This document shows, piece after piece, positions 17,620 to 25,187 of a stretch of DNA of 64,000 nucleotides. The DNA is from Yimella lutea (GTDB lineage Bacteria; Actinomycetota; Actinomycetes; Actinomycetales; Dermatophilaceae). The notes under the pieces were generated by a model. The model made no database searches. It was not told the origin of the DNA and saw only the letters and a program-made list of their open reading frames with translations. The stretch's first letter is position 1; each line of letters begins with the position of its first letter. The stretch is taken from the NCBI RefSeq assembly GCF_006715095.1, contig NZ_VFMO01000001.1:1674001-1738000 (forward strand), in the 5' to 3' direction. The position numbers and the translations under genes are program-made.

Positions 17620-17778
17620 GGAACCTCCATCTGGAATGTCACAGCCGGGGTATTCCTCGGCCGTTCGACTGAGTCGACCTTATCGGGGCGCGGTTTCCCG
17701 GCAGTGACCCGATTGTTTCGCCCGTGTTACGTCTTGGGCCCCGATGAGCCCGAACATTTCGCGGCATCACGGCTGGCT

Positions 17779-17784
17779 TAGGCT
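17779..17784 (+). promoter_or_regulatory. -10 element of the RDD gene
   Basis: TAGGCT, six bases before GTG 17791. Confidence 0.55.
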
Positions 17785-17790
17785 CGGGAC

Positions 17791-18261
17791 GTGGTTGATC
17801 GTCGTGATGTAGGCAGCTGGCTGGAGGGTCCCGGAGCGGTCCGCGAGCGGGCCGAGGGTGACTATCCGGGACGCGACCTGGGCTTGCCGGAGTCGGGACC
17901 GGGTTCGATCGCCCGCACCGGCCCCCGCGCGATCGCACTGGTCATCGACTGGGCGCTGTGTTCGCTGATCGCTGCCGGTCTCCTCGGATTCAGCTGGGGT
18001 GAACCGGGAGCTGGCAGCTTCAAGCCGTTGCTGGTCTTCGTGATCGAGAACATCCTGCTCGTCGGCACGCTCGGCATGACGGTCGGCCACCGGATCATGG
18101 GGTTGATGGTGCTGCGGGTGGACGGCGAACGTGCCGGCCTGGTGCCTGCGACGATCCGGACCCTGCTGCTGGCCCTGGTTCTGCCGGCAGTGATCTGGGA
18201 CAAGGACGAGCGCGGCTTCCATGACCGGATCGCTCGCACGATGATCGTCCGCACCCGCTGA
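17791..18261 (+). CDS. RDD family membrane protein
   Basis: 156 residues from GTG 17791. After a hydrophilic N-terminal 45 residues come hydrophobic segments (IALVIDWALCSLIAAGLLGF, VFVIENILLVGTLG, TLLLALVLPAVIW) and the RDD signature around PRAIALVIDW and GHRIMGLMVLRVDG. RDD proteins are poorly characterised membrane proteins, some linked to ion transport. Divergent from glnA as in Mycobacterium (Rv2219A-glnA1, from memory). Closed by a strong hairpin. Confidence 0.88.
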   Translation: MVDRRDVGSWLEGPGAVRERAEGDYPGRDLGLPESGPGSIARTGPRAIALVIDWALCSLIAAGLLGFSWGEPGAGSFKPLLVFVIENILLVGTLGMTVGHRIMGLMVLRVDGERAGLVPATIRTLLLALVLPAVIWDKDERGFHDRIARTMIVRTR

Positions 18262-18307
18262 GGCGCTCACCCGCGCTGCAGCTCACCGGAGCATCCGGTC
18301 AGAAACG

Positions 18308-18344
18308 TCGTCACCCCACGACCATCGAGGTCGTGGGGTGACGA
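18308..18344. terminator. Bidirectional terminator between RDD and DUF4191 genes
   Basis: Perfect 16-bp stem (core GTCACCCCACGACC / GGTCGTGGGGTGAC), 5-base loop. Confidence 0.85.
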
Positions 18345-18361
18345 ACTGCAGCCGGTGTACG

Positions 18362-19129
18362 TCAGCGGCCGCGCATCCCGCGGCGGTCCGGACGCGCGTT
18401 GCGCGGGTCCATGCCCGGGGGAATCGGCGGACGCTTCGTGCCGAGCGCGCGCAGGCGCTTGTTGACGGCGGTTACCTCGGCGGTGGTGAGCTTCTTGTCC
18501 AGCTTGCCCATGCGCTTGGTGATCTCGCTGACCGCGACGGTGTCCTCGCCCTGGCCCACGCGGTAGATCGTGATCGGAACCTCGGGACCGACGACCCGTT
18601 CGACCCGCTTCTTCTCCGAGTTGAGCAGCTTGCTCGCATTGGCCTTCGGACCTTCACCGATGAGCACGACGCCGGGGCGTCCGACTGCGCGGAAAACCAT
18701 TGCGGCAGAACCCATGTCGCGAGGGTTGCGGGCACGGCCCGCGTCGGCCGCGACCGGCTCCTGCTCCACGAACCACCCTCGACGCAGCGCACCCAACGCA
18801 GCACCGGACGCCCCCGGCTGCCCGTCGAGCTGGCTGTACGCGGCCCGCTCGGCCAACCGGCCGAACACGATCATCATCAGCAGCAGTCCGACCATCAGGC
18901 CGATGAAGCCCAGGTAGAACGGGTGTCCCCACGCCAGGCCGATCAGCAGCAGGGGAAGGAAGCCGACGAGGAACGCGAGGGCCATCCACAACGGGATCCG
19001 CGGGTTCTGCTTGACGGCGCCCTTGTAGAGCGTAGAGATCTGGCTGAACCGACCCGGCTTGTTAGGGTCCTTGGGCCTGCGTTTGCGGCGCGACTTCTTC
19101 GGCGCCGTCGCGGTGGAGGAGGTGGACAT
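18362..19129 (-). CDS. DUF4191 family membrane protein
   Basis: 255 residues. A basic N-terminal tail (PKKSRRKRRPKDPNKPGR) is followed by two transmembrane helices (about residues 47-67 and 70-90), then a soluble domain with AERAAYSQLDGQPGA, ARNPRDMGSAAMVFRAVGRPG and VGQGEDTVAVSEI. DUF4191 is actinobacterial, of unknown function, and is regularly linked to lipA/lipB. Its -10 hexamer overlaps the lipA stop, so it may be transcribed separately even though it lies only five bases after lipA. Confidence 0.88.
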   Translation of the reverse strand: MSTSSTATAPKKSRRKRRPKDPNKPGRFSQISTLYKGAVKQNPRIPLWMALAFLVGFLPLLLIGLAWGHPFYLGFIGLMVGLLLMMIVFGRLAERAAYSQLDGQPGASGAALGALRRGWFVEQEPVAADAGRARNPRDMGSAAMVFRAVGRPGVVLIGEGPKANASKLLNSEKKRVERVVGPEVPITIYRVGQGEDTVAVSEITKRMGKLDKKLTTAEVTAVNKRLRALGTKRPPIPPGMDPRNARPDRRGMRGR

Positions 19130-19134
19130 GCGGT

Positions 19135-20160
19135 TCAGGATACTTGCGGGGCGAGCTTGGCCATGAGCGACGCCGCTTCCTGACGGGCGGGCTCGGATGC
19201 TGCCTGCGCCAGGTGGCTGAGGTGTTCCGGCACCTCGCGTCCGAGTGCGGCCATGGCTGTGGAGTACAGGCGTCCGGCGCGGTAGGACGAGCGGACCAGG
19301 GGTCCGGCCATCACCCCGACGAAGCCGAGGTCACGGGCCACGTTGCTCCAGTGCACGAACTCCTGCGGCTTCACCCATCGGTCGATCGGGTGATGCAGGG
19401 GCGAGGGACGCAGGTACTGGGTGATCGTGATGATGTCGCAGCCGGCCTGATGCAGGTCGGTGAGCGCCTGCTCGATCTCGTGCTCCTGCTCGCCCATGCC
19501 GAGGATGAGGTTGGACTTGGTGACCAGCTCCTGCTCCTTGGCCATGGTGAGCACCTTGAGCGACTTGTCGTAGGTGAACGCCGGACGGATCCGCTTGAAG
19601 ATGCGCGGCACCGTCTCCAAGTTGTGCGCGAACACCTCCGGACGTGCGTCGAAGACCTGACCGACCAGGTCCGGCTTGGCGCCGAAGTCGGGCGGGAGGA
19701 TCTCGACGCCGGTGTTCGGATTGAGTTCGTGGATCTTGCGGATGGTCTCCGCATACAGGCGTGCTGCGCCGTCCGGCTGGTCGTCGCGGGCGACGCCGGT
19801 GACTGTGGCGTACCGCAGGTTCATCTGCTGGATGGATTCCGCTACGCGGCGCGGCTCGTCCATGTCGAGTTCGGTCGGGCGACCGGTCGCGATGTCACAG
19901 AAGTCGCAGCGCCGGGTACAGACGTCACCACCGATGAGGAAGGTGGCCTCGCGGTCCTCCCAGCACTCGAAGATGTTGGGGCAACCGGCTTCCTGGCAGA
20001 CGGTGTGCAGCCCTTCGCTCTTCACCATCGTGTGCAGCTTGGTGTAGGCCGGACCCATCTTCGCGGTGGTGCGGATCCATTCGGGCTTGCGCTCGATCGG
20101 CGTCTCGGCGTTGCGGGCCTCGACGCGCAGCAGGCGGCGTCCCTCCGGTGCGATGGTCAT
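19135..20160 (-). CDS. lipA: Lipoyl synthase
   Basis: 341 residues. Radical-SAM enzyme that inserts two sulfur atoms into protein-bound octanoyl groups. The SAM cluster motif is [13 protein letters not shown]; the auxiliary cluster cysteines are in [14 protein letters not shown]. The C-terminal SSYRAGRLY contains the conserved arginine-serine region (RSSYRA). Lies 145 bases downstream of lipB. Products are used by the E2 subunit and the glycine cleavage H protein; the E2 gene is 5 kb away. Confidence 0.97.
   Translation of the reverse strand: MTIAPEGRRLLRVEARNAETPIERKPEWIRTTAKMGPAYTKLHTMVKSEGLHTVCQEAGCPNIFECWEDREATFLIGGDVCTRRCDFCDIATGRPTELDMDEPRRVAESIQQMNLRYATVTGVARDDQPDGAARLYAETIRKIHELNPNTGVEILPPDFGAKPDLVGQVFDARPEVFAHNLETVPRIFKRIRPAFTYDKSLKVLTMAKEQELVTKSNLILGMGEQEHEIEQALTDLHQAGCDIITITQYLRPSPLHHPIDRWVKPQEFVHWSNVARDLGFVGVMAGPLVRSSYRAGRLYSTAMAALGREVPEHLSHLAQAASEPARQEAASLMAKLAPQVS
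19137..19142 (-). promoter_or_regulatory. -10 element of the DUF4191 gene, overlapping the lipA stop
   Basis: TATCCT on the minus strand, seven bases before ATG 19129. Its last bases are shared with the lipA stop codon. Confidence 0.5.
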
Positions 20161-20305
20161 CCTCGAACGGCTCCCTCGATCAACAGACAGTCACGCGCGT
20201 GGCGGCGGTGACACGGTTCGTACCAGCGTACGCGGCCGGGTTCAGTCGTCTCGCCCGGAATGGGCTTACTGCCGCGTAGGGGGCTCGGGTCAAAGCACTG
20301 AGCGT

Positions 20306-20935
20306 TTAGCCCAGGATCGAGTCCAGCCGCTTCTCGACGTAGGGCAGCACCTCGGCGACCGTGACGTCGCGACCGAGTTCCCGGGTGAGGTTCGTGACAC
20401 CCGCGTCCGGAATCCCGCACGGGACGATGGTGGTCGACCACGAGAGATCGCAGTCGCAGTTGAGTGCGAAACCGTGCATGGTCACGTCCCGGCTGACCCG
20501 GATGCCTATTGCTCCGACCTTGCGCTCCGGCCTGCCGTCGGACGCCGGGAACCACACGCCGCTGCGTCCCTCGACACGTCCGGCATCCAGCCCGAGATCG
20601 CCGCAGACATCGATCATCATCTGCTCGAGCCGTCGCACGTACGCGACCACGTCGATCGGGTCGTCGAGTCGGACGATCGGGTAACCGACCAACTGGCCCG
20701 GGCCGTGCCAGGTGATCTTGCCCCCACGGTCCACGTCGATCACCGGGGTGCCGTCGAACGGGCGCTCGTGTGGTTCGGTGCGCTTTCCGGCGGTGTAGAC
20801 CCGAGCGTGCTCGAGCAGCAGGACGGTGTCCTCGCGGGTGCCGTCGACGACCTGCGCATGCACCTGCTTCTGCAGGTCCCAGGCGTGCTGGTAGTCGACG
20901 AGATCGGGGTCGAAACCGACGTGTTCGATGCGCAT
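20306..20935 (-). CDS. lipB: Octanoyl-ACP:protein N-octanoyltransferase
   Basis: 209 residues. LipB moves octanoate from acyl carrier protein onto lipoyl domains, the first step before LipA. Family motifs: [29 protein letters not shown], and the catalytic lysine in [22 protein letters not shown] with the catalytic cysteine in [14 protein letters not shown]. Start ATG 20935 is supported by TACCCT six bases upstream and absence of a ribosome site. Confidence 0.96.
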   Translation of the reverse strand: MRIEHVGFDPDLVDYQHAWDLQKQVHAQVVDGTREDTVLLLEHARVYTAGKRTEPHERPFDGTPVIDVDRGGKITWHGPGQLVGYPIVRLDDPIDVVAYVRRLEQMMIDVCGDLGLDAGRVEGRSGVWFPASDGRPERKVGAIGIRVSRDVTMHGFALNCDCDLSWSTTIVPCGIPDAGVTNLTRELGRDVTVAEVLPYVEKRLDSILG

Positions 20936-20941
20936 TGACTC

Positions 20942-20947
20942 AGGGTA
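20942..20947 (-). promoter_or_regulatory. -10 element of lipB
   Basis: TACCCT on the minus strand, six bases before ATG 20935. Confidence 0.55.
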
Positions 20948-21056
20948 GAACCGAGCTGGACCCTCGACGTGCGCGGTTCGGTACGCGCGGGTAGGTGGAC
21001 GGCATCCATATAGAAGGCGCGGACCGAGAGGTTCACGCTGCAGACAATGAACACCT

Positions 21057-21206
21057 TCATCGCTGCGACGAAAGAGCGAACCCCTCGTGCCGGCTGGTGG
21101 CGGTGGCTCGGGTCAGTACGCCGCGGGCGACGTAGGAGTAGATCGTCGCGGGCTGCACGCCGAGCATTTCGGCTGCCTGCGCTGTCGTGATCAACTCGCC
21201 GCTCAT
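21057..21206 (-). CDS. Short helix-turn-helix protein, probably truncated
   Basis: 49 residues. The frame begins [18 protein letters not shown] and continues [15 protein letters not shown], a complete excisionase/MerR-like HTH. It stops soon after at EGFALSSQR. Skipping one base near 21075 instead gives [10 protein letters not shown], close to the expected continuation of longer actinobacterial HTH proteins (for example the HTH domain fused to citrate-synthase-like proteins), so a frameshifted remnant is likely. It has its own -10 hexamer (ACCGTA as read on the plus strand, 21213-21218). Whether it is expressed or useful is unknown. Confidence 0.5.
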   Translation of the reverse strand: MSGELITTAQAAEMLGVQPATIYSYVARGVLTRATATSRHEGFALSSQR

Positions 21207-21212
21207 GGTTCG

Positions 21213-21218
21213 ACCGTA
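21213..21218 (-). promoter_or_regulatory. -10 element of the HTH gene
   Basis: TACGGT on the minus strand, six bases before ATG 21206 and only nine bases from the opposing -10 of the oxidoreductase gene. Confidence 0.45.
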
Positions 21219-21227
21219 GGGCAGCAC

Positions 21228-21233
21228 TACCGT
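21228..21233 (+). promoter_or_regulatory. -10 element of the oxidoreductase gene
   Basis: TACCGT, six bases before ATG 21240; faces the HTH promoter. Confidence 0.5.
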
Positions 21234-21239
21234 GTTCGC

Positions 21240-22256
21240 ATGCGCGTTGGAATCGCCGGGTACGGCATGGCGGGACGTGGAATCCATCGAGCGCAGCTGC
21301 GAGCCGCCGGGTTCGAGATCGGGGCTGTGGCGACGTCTTCGGCGGAGCGTTCGGATGCGGTGCGTGCCGACGAGCCGGACGCCGTGGTCGTGCCGGATCT
21401 GGACGCCCTTCTCGAGGTGTCGGGCTTGGACCTCGTCGTGCTCGCGACACCGAGCGGGAAGCACTTCGAACACCTGATGGCCTGCATCGCGGCCGGCCTC
21501 CCGACTGTCGTCGACAAGCCGATCGCGGTCGACTCCTCGGCTGCCCGAGAGGTGGTCGAGGCTGCTGAGGATGCCGGTTGCCCGTTGACGGTTTTCCATA
21601 ACCGTCGCTGGGACCCGCCGCACCTGACCGCGAAGAAGCTGATCTCGGACGGCACCATCGGCGACGTCATTCGCTACGAATTCCGTTGGGAGCGTTGGCG
21701 TCCCGAACCCAAGGATCGTTGGCGCGAGCAGGCGTCGGCCGCCGACGGAGGGGGACTGCTGCTCGATCTCGGGACGCACCTGGTCGACTCGGCGGTCGAT
21801 CTCTTCGGACCGGTGGAGTCGGTCTTCGCGACGGTCTCGGCTCACACGACCATCGCCGAGGATGCTGCGGTGCTCCTGTGTCGACACGCCTCGGGTGTCG
21901 TGTCCGAGCTGTCAACCACCTCGCTCGCGGGCGCTCCCGGACCACGGTTGCGGGTGAGCGGGACGAAGGCGGCGTACGTCGTCACCGAGTTCGAGACCGA
22001 ACCCAACGCCTTTCTCGGGTTCGAGAACTCCGAGGGCCACATCGGTTGGATCGCTCGTGGCGAGACCAGGGAACCGGTCCGCGAAGTGCAGTCCTCCACG
22101 ACCTTCTACCAGCAGGTCACGGCCGCGCTGCACAGCGGCGACGTCCAGGCGGCGATGCCGGTGGACCCGTGGGACGCGGTCCACACGGCGCGGGTGATCG
22201 ATGCGGCCCGGCGCTCGGCCGAGAATTGGCAAGCGGTCGATGTGGCGCGCGGTTGA
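21240..22256 (+). CDS. Gfo/Idh/MocA family NAD(P)-dependent oxidoreductase
   Basis: 338 residues. N-terminal Rossmann fold (VGIAGYGMAGRGIH) and the family's catalytic lysine motif DKPIAV; the C-terminal domain has GGGLLLDLGTHLVD, where the His is the usual catalytic partner. These enzymes oxidise or reduce sugars, inositols and related compounds; the substrate is not predictable. The gene stands alone between a short HTH gene and a decayed acetyltransferase gene. ATG 21240 is favoured by a -10 hexamer six bases upstream. Confidence 0.92.
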   Translation: MRVGIAGYGMAGRGIHRAQLRAAGFEIGAVATSSAERSDAVRADEPDAVVVPDLDALLEVSGLDLVVLATPSGKHFEHLMACIAAGLPTVVDKPIAVDSSAAREVVEAAEDAGCPLTVFHNRRWDPPHLTAKKLISDGTIGDVIRYEFRWERWRPEPKDRWREQASAADGGGLLLDLGTHLVDSAVDLFGPVESVFATVSAHTTIAEDAAVLLCRHASGVVSELSTTSLAGAPGPRLRVSGTKAAYVVTEFETEPNAFLGFENSEGHIGWIARGETREPVREVQSSTTFYQQVTAALHSGDVQAAMPVDPWDAVHTARVIDAARRSAENWQAVDVARG

Positions 22257-22262
22257 GGTCGC

Positions 22263-22455
22263 TCAGAGATCGATCGAGACCACCGCCCGTCGCTTCGAGG
22301 GTTCGTGAATGACCGCGAACCCGGGCGAGTCGGTAACGCTGGCAACGACATTCGGCCGCTGATGCCTTCGTGCCGAAGACCTGGTCGAGTTCGGCACAGC
22401 TGACCTGGTTCGCCGGGCGAACCTCGACCCGGTCGGTCCTCGCCACGGTCGTCAC
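22263..22455 (-). pseudogene. GNAT acetyltransferase remnant with the middle deleted
   Basis: Starts at GTG 22455, overlapping the DinB stop (GTGA). It reads VEVRPANQVSCAELDQVFG then ECRCQRYR, the N-terminus of a GNAT subfamily whose members carry a CQCQRYK-like motif. About 30 bases later a different frame reads DSPGFAVIHEPSKRRAVV and then SIDL and stop at 22263, matching how such acetyltransferases end. Roughly the central hundred-plus codons, including the acetyl-CoA site, are missing. The family assignment is from memory of the motifs; the frame change and missing core are visible directly. Confidence 0.6.
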
Positions 22456-22937
22456 TCCACGACGAGGTGCTGGTGACCGTCGATGTGCTCGCGGGCGAGG
22501 TCGAGGTGGCCGGCGTGCGTAGCCGTTTCGGTGAGCAATCTCAGGACGACTTCTCGCGACGTCTCGAACGCAGGGAAGGGGAAGACATCCGAGCCGGGCC
22601 ACCACTTCGGGGCACTGTCGAGATCGAGGTCTGCGAGGAGATCGTCGACGCGCATGGTCCAGCGTCGGTAGGTGGCGATCGCATCAGCGCCGCGCGTCAC
22701 CGGCACCTGCCACCCGTCCTGGACGAGCCCGATCGCTTCCTCGTCGCCGCCGAGAACCGCTGCACCCCAGAAGATCTCGTCGTCGTAGGTGAGGTGGTTG
22801 ATCATTCGGGCGATCGACCATCCGGACGGTGCCACCGGCTGGAGCAAGTGGTCATCGCCGAGGTCGTCCGTCGTCGCCAGCACGTGTGCTCGCTGGGCAT
22901 CCAGGTGAGCGAAAAGCAGCGTGCGTTCATCGATCAT
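22452..22937 (-). CDS. DinB/DUF664 family protein
   Basis: 161 residues. DinB-like four-helix bundle: ERTLLFAHLDAQRAHVLAT, GWSIARMINHLTYDDEIFW and ETATHAGHLDLAREHIDG. The His residues in HLTYDD and THAGHLD are the usual divalent metal ligands. In actinobacteria related proteins are thought to be thiol (mycothiol) transferases or detoxification proteins. ATG 22937 is supported by TAAGTT seven bases upstream. The acetyltransferase remnant was translationally coupled to its end. Confidence 0.88.
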   Translation of the reverse strand: MIDERTLLFAHLDAQRAHVLATTDDLGDDHLLQPVAPSGWSIARMINHLTYDDEIFWGAAVLGGDEEAIGLVQDGWQVPVTRGADAIATYRRWTMRVDDLLADLDLDSAPKWWPGSDVFPFPAFETSREVVLRLLTETATHAGHLDLAREHIDGHQHLVVE

Positions 22938-22944
22938 GCCGCCC

Positions 22945-22950
22945 AACTTA
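22945..22950 (-). promoter_or_regulatory. -10 element of the DinB gene
   Basis: TAAGTT on the minus strand, seven bases before ATG 22937. Confidence 0.5.
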
Positions 22951-23176
22951 TGGGGCATCGGAATGACTGTCACCGGCGCGACGATTGGTGCCCGAGGGCG
23001 TGCTCGACCTTCGAGGTGACCCCGGTGTCGGAATCGACCAACTCCTCGTCTATCGCGGCTTACCGCGCCATGGCTATGGCTTGGACCGCTTGTAAACCTC
23101 CGTGGACGGGAAATGTGGTCGGCTTTGCGTCGATCTTGCCGTTGTTTCGGCGCGGGTGAATTCGTACCTAGTCCCG
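22951..23176. other. Intergenic stretch, nothing recognised
   Basis: About 225 bases between the DinB promoter and the tandem repeat. No frame with a start signal or family resemblance; no long hairpin seen. Confidence 0.5.
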
Positions 23177-23340
23177 GGCTCAACCAGCGATTGTGGCGCG
23201 CCGGTTACCTTCCAGCGGTGGCGAGGGTTGCGAGTGTCAGTCGCCCGGTTCAATCAGCGATCGTGGGGACCCGATTACCTACCGGGGCGATATCGCGCCT
23301 GTCAGTCCCACGGGCTCAATCAGCGCAGGGGGCGTCCGAG
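23177..23340. repeat. Degenerate tandem repeat, two full units and one partial
   Basis: Units begin at 23177, 23247 and 23313 (periods 70 and 66) with GGYTCAAYCAGCG. Units 1 and 2 share further blocks: GTGG, then CCGGTTACCT/CCCGATTACCT, then a GGCGA block and GTCAGTC near the end. Unit 3 is cut short and runs into the 3' end of the small membrane protein gene. All three forward frames are open across it, but no start is convincing. Not CRISPR-like: no constant repeat with unique spacers. Confidence 0.6.
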
Positions 23341-23531
23341 CGGGCACGGGTGCGATTGCGCCACACCGCCCCGGCGAACACCGCGCTCATGGCTGTGAAG
23401 TACGCCGTGTGATACCAATCGTGATCGAGCGCTGATGACACGGCGCCCACCGCCGTGAACAGCATGGCGAGCCCACCCAGCACCAGCAGGAAGCGCCACG
23501 TGCGGGGGCCGACGCCGAGGAACTCACTCAC
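23316..23531 (-). CDS. Small two-helix membrane protein, unknown function
   Basis: 71 residues from GTG 23531 (MSEFLGVGPRTWRFLLVL). Two hydrophobic segments (about residues 13-33 and 42-57) joined by ALDHDWYHTAY, with a basic then acidic C-terminal tail (RNRTRARSDAPCAD). No family recognised. It is transcribed away from the kinase gene. The third unit of the tandem repeat overlaps its last codons, so the repeat may have replaced the original end. Confidence 0.65.
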   Translation of the reverse strand: MSEFLGVGPRTWRFLLVLGGLAMLFTAVGAVSSALDHDWYHTAYFTAMSAVFAGAVWRNRTRARSDAPCAD

Positions 23532-23609
23532 CGTTACATCATCACTGCTCGGGCCAGGGTGGTGTGGATAACTTCCGACGGCGTTGTCGATCGGTGGCAC
23601 GGTGTCGGC

Positions 23610-25124
23610 ATGGACGAGCTCATGGACGGCAGCGGGAAGCCGGTGATTCCCGGTTACGAGGTGATCGACCGGCTGGGCGCCGGGGGATCGGGCGAGGTCT
23701 GGGTGGTGCGACGTCCGGACGGAATTCGTTTGGCAGCCAAACTGATTCCCTCGTCTCACGAGCGCACCGTCGGGGAGGAGGACTTCCTGCGCAGACTGGA
23801 TCACGATCATGTGGTCCGGTTGCGCGACACCGTGCGGGAGGAAGGCGGGGACGAACGCACCGTGCTCATCCTCGATCTGGCCGAAGGTGGATCGTTGGCA
23901 GATGCGATCGAAGCCCGGCGCACCCTCACCCCAGGTGAACTGGTGACCGTGCTGACCCCGATCGCGCGAACCCTGCACGACCTCCACGGCTCCGGACTCG
24001 TCCATGCCGACATCTCGACCGGCAACATCCTGTTCACCGACGCCGGCAAACCGCTGCTGGCAGACCTCGGCGTCGCCAGGCTGGCCGGCAGCTATGACGA
24101 CACCACCTGGGCCACGGATGCGTGGGCCGCGCCCGAGGTACTCGCGGGACAGCCCGCGGGACCGGCGTCCGACGTCTACGCACTCGGCGCGGTGGCCTGG
24201 GCCTGCGTGACCGGCACTCCGCCACCGCCGTTGCTCCAGCGCCCCGAGCTTCAGGGTGTGGCATCGCACCTGGATGGGTCGGTCATCGAGTTGATCGACG
24301 AGGCGATGTCGTTCGATCCGGAAGAACGTCCCAGCGCAGGCGAATTCGCGCTGCGCCTGTGGCGATGCGCCGAAGCGCGACCGGCGCCGGTGGCCGGCAG
24401 TCGGGGATCGCGCCGAGTAGCAGACGCCCAAGAACCGGTGCTGCTCACGCGCCGGATGATCCGTGCGGCCAAGGCCGTGGAGGATGCCGAGACCGACCCT
24501 GAACCGTCTCTGCGGTCACGGTTCGCCTCGAAGCTTCCCGCGCGGCACGCGCTGTTCACCGGAGCGGGTGCAGCACTGGTTACCTCGGTCGTCGCGACGG
24601 GAGTCTGGGCGCTCGTGCCCGACGAACCGACGTACGCCACCGGCCACGTCGATCCGTCCACGCCGACTTCTGCGCCGCCGGCGGTCCAGCAGCCGTCGTC
24701 TGCCGCTCCACCCGCCGCGAAGCTTGTCCCGAAGCCGGTCCCGAAGCCGGCTGTGGCGCTCAAGACCCCGTCCCAGATCGTCAGCGACCTGGTGGCGGCT
24801 CGAGCGAGGGCATGGAATCAGGAAGACCCCCAACTTCTGGTCCATGCCCTCGCCCCGAATTCACCCGCGGACAAAGCAGATCGGACCGCACTCGCGACGG
24901 CGCAGAGGCAGGGTGCCGATTACGGGCAGGTGAGGTTCGACGTGGGGCAGGTCTCGGTCACCAAGAGGTCGGCCAGCCGGATGACGGTGATCACCACGGT
25001 GCAACGACCCGACTACGTGGTCACCACAGCCTCCGTCACACATGACCGACCGGCCAATTCCCAGCGCGTGACTCTCGAACTGGTGCGGTCGGGTCAGTCG
25101 TGGTTGATCCACTCGTGGCGATGA
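23610..25124 (+). CDS. Membrane-anchored serine/threonine protein kinase
   Basis: 504 residues from ATG 23610. Kinase domain about 15-275: Gly loop GAGGSGEVW (residues 23-31), ATP-binding lysine Lys44, catalytic loop HADISTGN (132-139; usual form HRDLKPEN) and metal-binding DLG (152; usual DFG), then APEVL. The catalytic Asp and Asn are kept, but the loop Arg and Lys are not, so activity is plausible but unusual. A basic linker, one transmembrane helix (about 314-336), a Pro/Ala-rich stalk, and an extracellular domain of about 120 residues (PSQIVSDLVAARARAWN to the end) follow. Target and signal unknown. Confidence 0.88.
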   Translation: MDELMDGSGKPVIPGYEVIDRLGAGGSGEVWVVRRPDGIRLAAKLIPSSHERTVGEEDFLRRLDHDHVVRLRDTVREEGGDERTVLILDLAEGGSLADAIEARRTLTPGELVTVLTPIARTLHDLHGSGLVHADISTGNILFTDAGKPLLADLGVARLAGSYDDTTWATDAWAAPEVLAGQPAGPASDVYALGAVAWACVTGTPPPPLLQRPELQGVASHLDGSVIELIDEAMSFDPEERPSAGEFALRLWRCAEARPAPVAGSRGSRRVADAQEPVLLTRRMIRAAKAVEDAETDPEPSLRSRFASKLPARHALFTGAGAALVTSVVATGVWALVPDEPTYATGHVDPSTPTSAPPAVQQPSSAAPPAAKLVPKPVPKPAVALKTPSQIVSDLVAARARAWNQEDPQLLVHALAPNSPADKADRTALATAQRQGADYGQVRFDVGQVSVTKRSASRMTVITTVQRPDYVVTTASVTHDRPANSQRVTLELVRSGQSWLIHSWR

Positions 25125-25147
25125 ACAAGCCGTCCGGCAAACGCGAA

Positions 25148-25173
25148 GGCCGGCCCCGTCGCCGGGACCGGCC
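25148..25173. terminator. Bidirectional terminator between kinase and sucB
   Basis: GGCCGG and CCC arms with one mismatch and a 6-base loop, pairing with GGG and CCGGCC. Confidence 0.7.
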
Positions 25174-25187
25174 TCAAGCGGGTGTGC

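Noticed and set aside
22257..23176. Insertion sequence explaining the decayed acetyltransferase and repeats
   Set aside because: No transposase-like frame, terminal inverted repeats or target duplications seen.
23177..23340. CRISPR array
   Set aside because: Units diverge along their length, there are only three, and no cas genes are present.
23102..23435. Three overlapping plus-strand frames across the tandem repeat
   Set aside because: All three frames are open with repeat-derived translations; no start signal favours any of them, and the minus-strand membrane protein occupies the right part.
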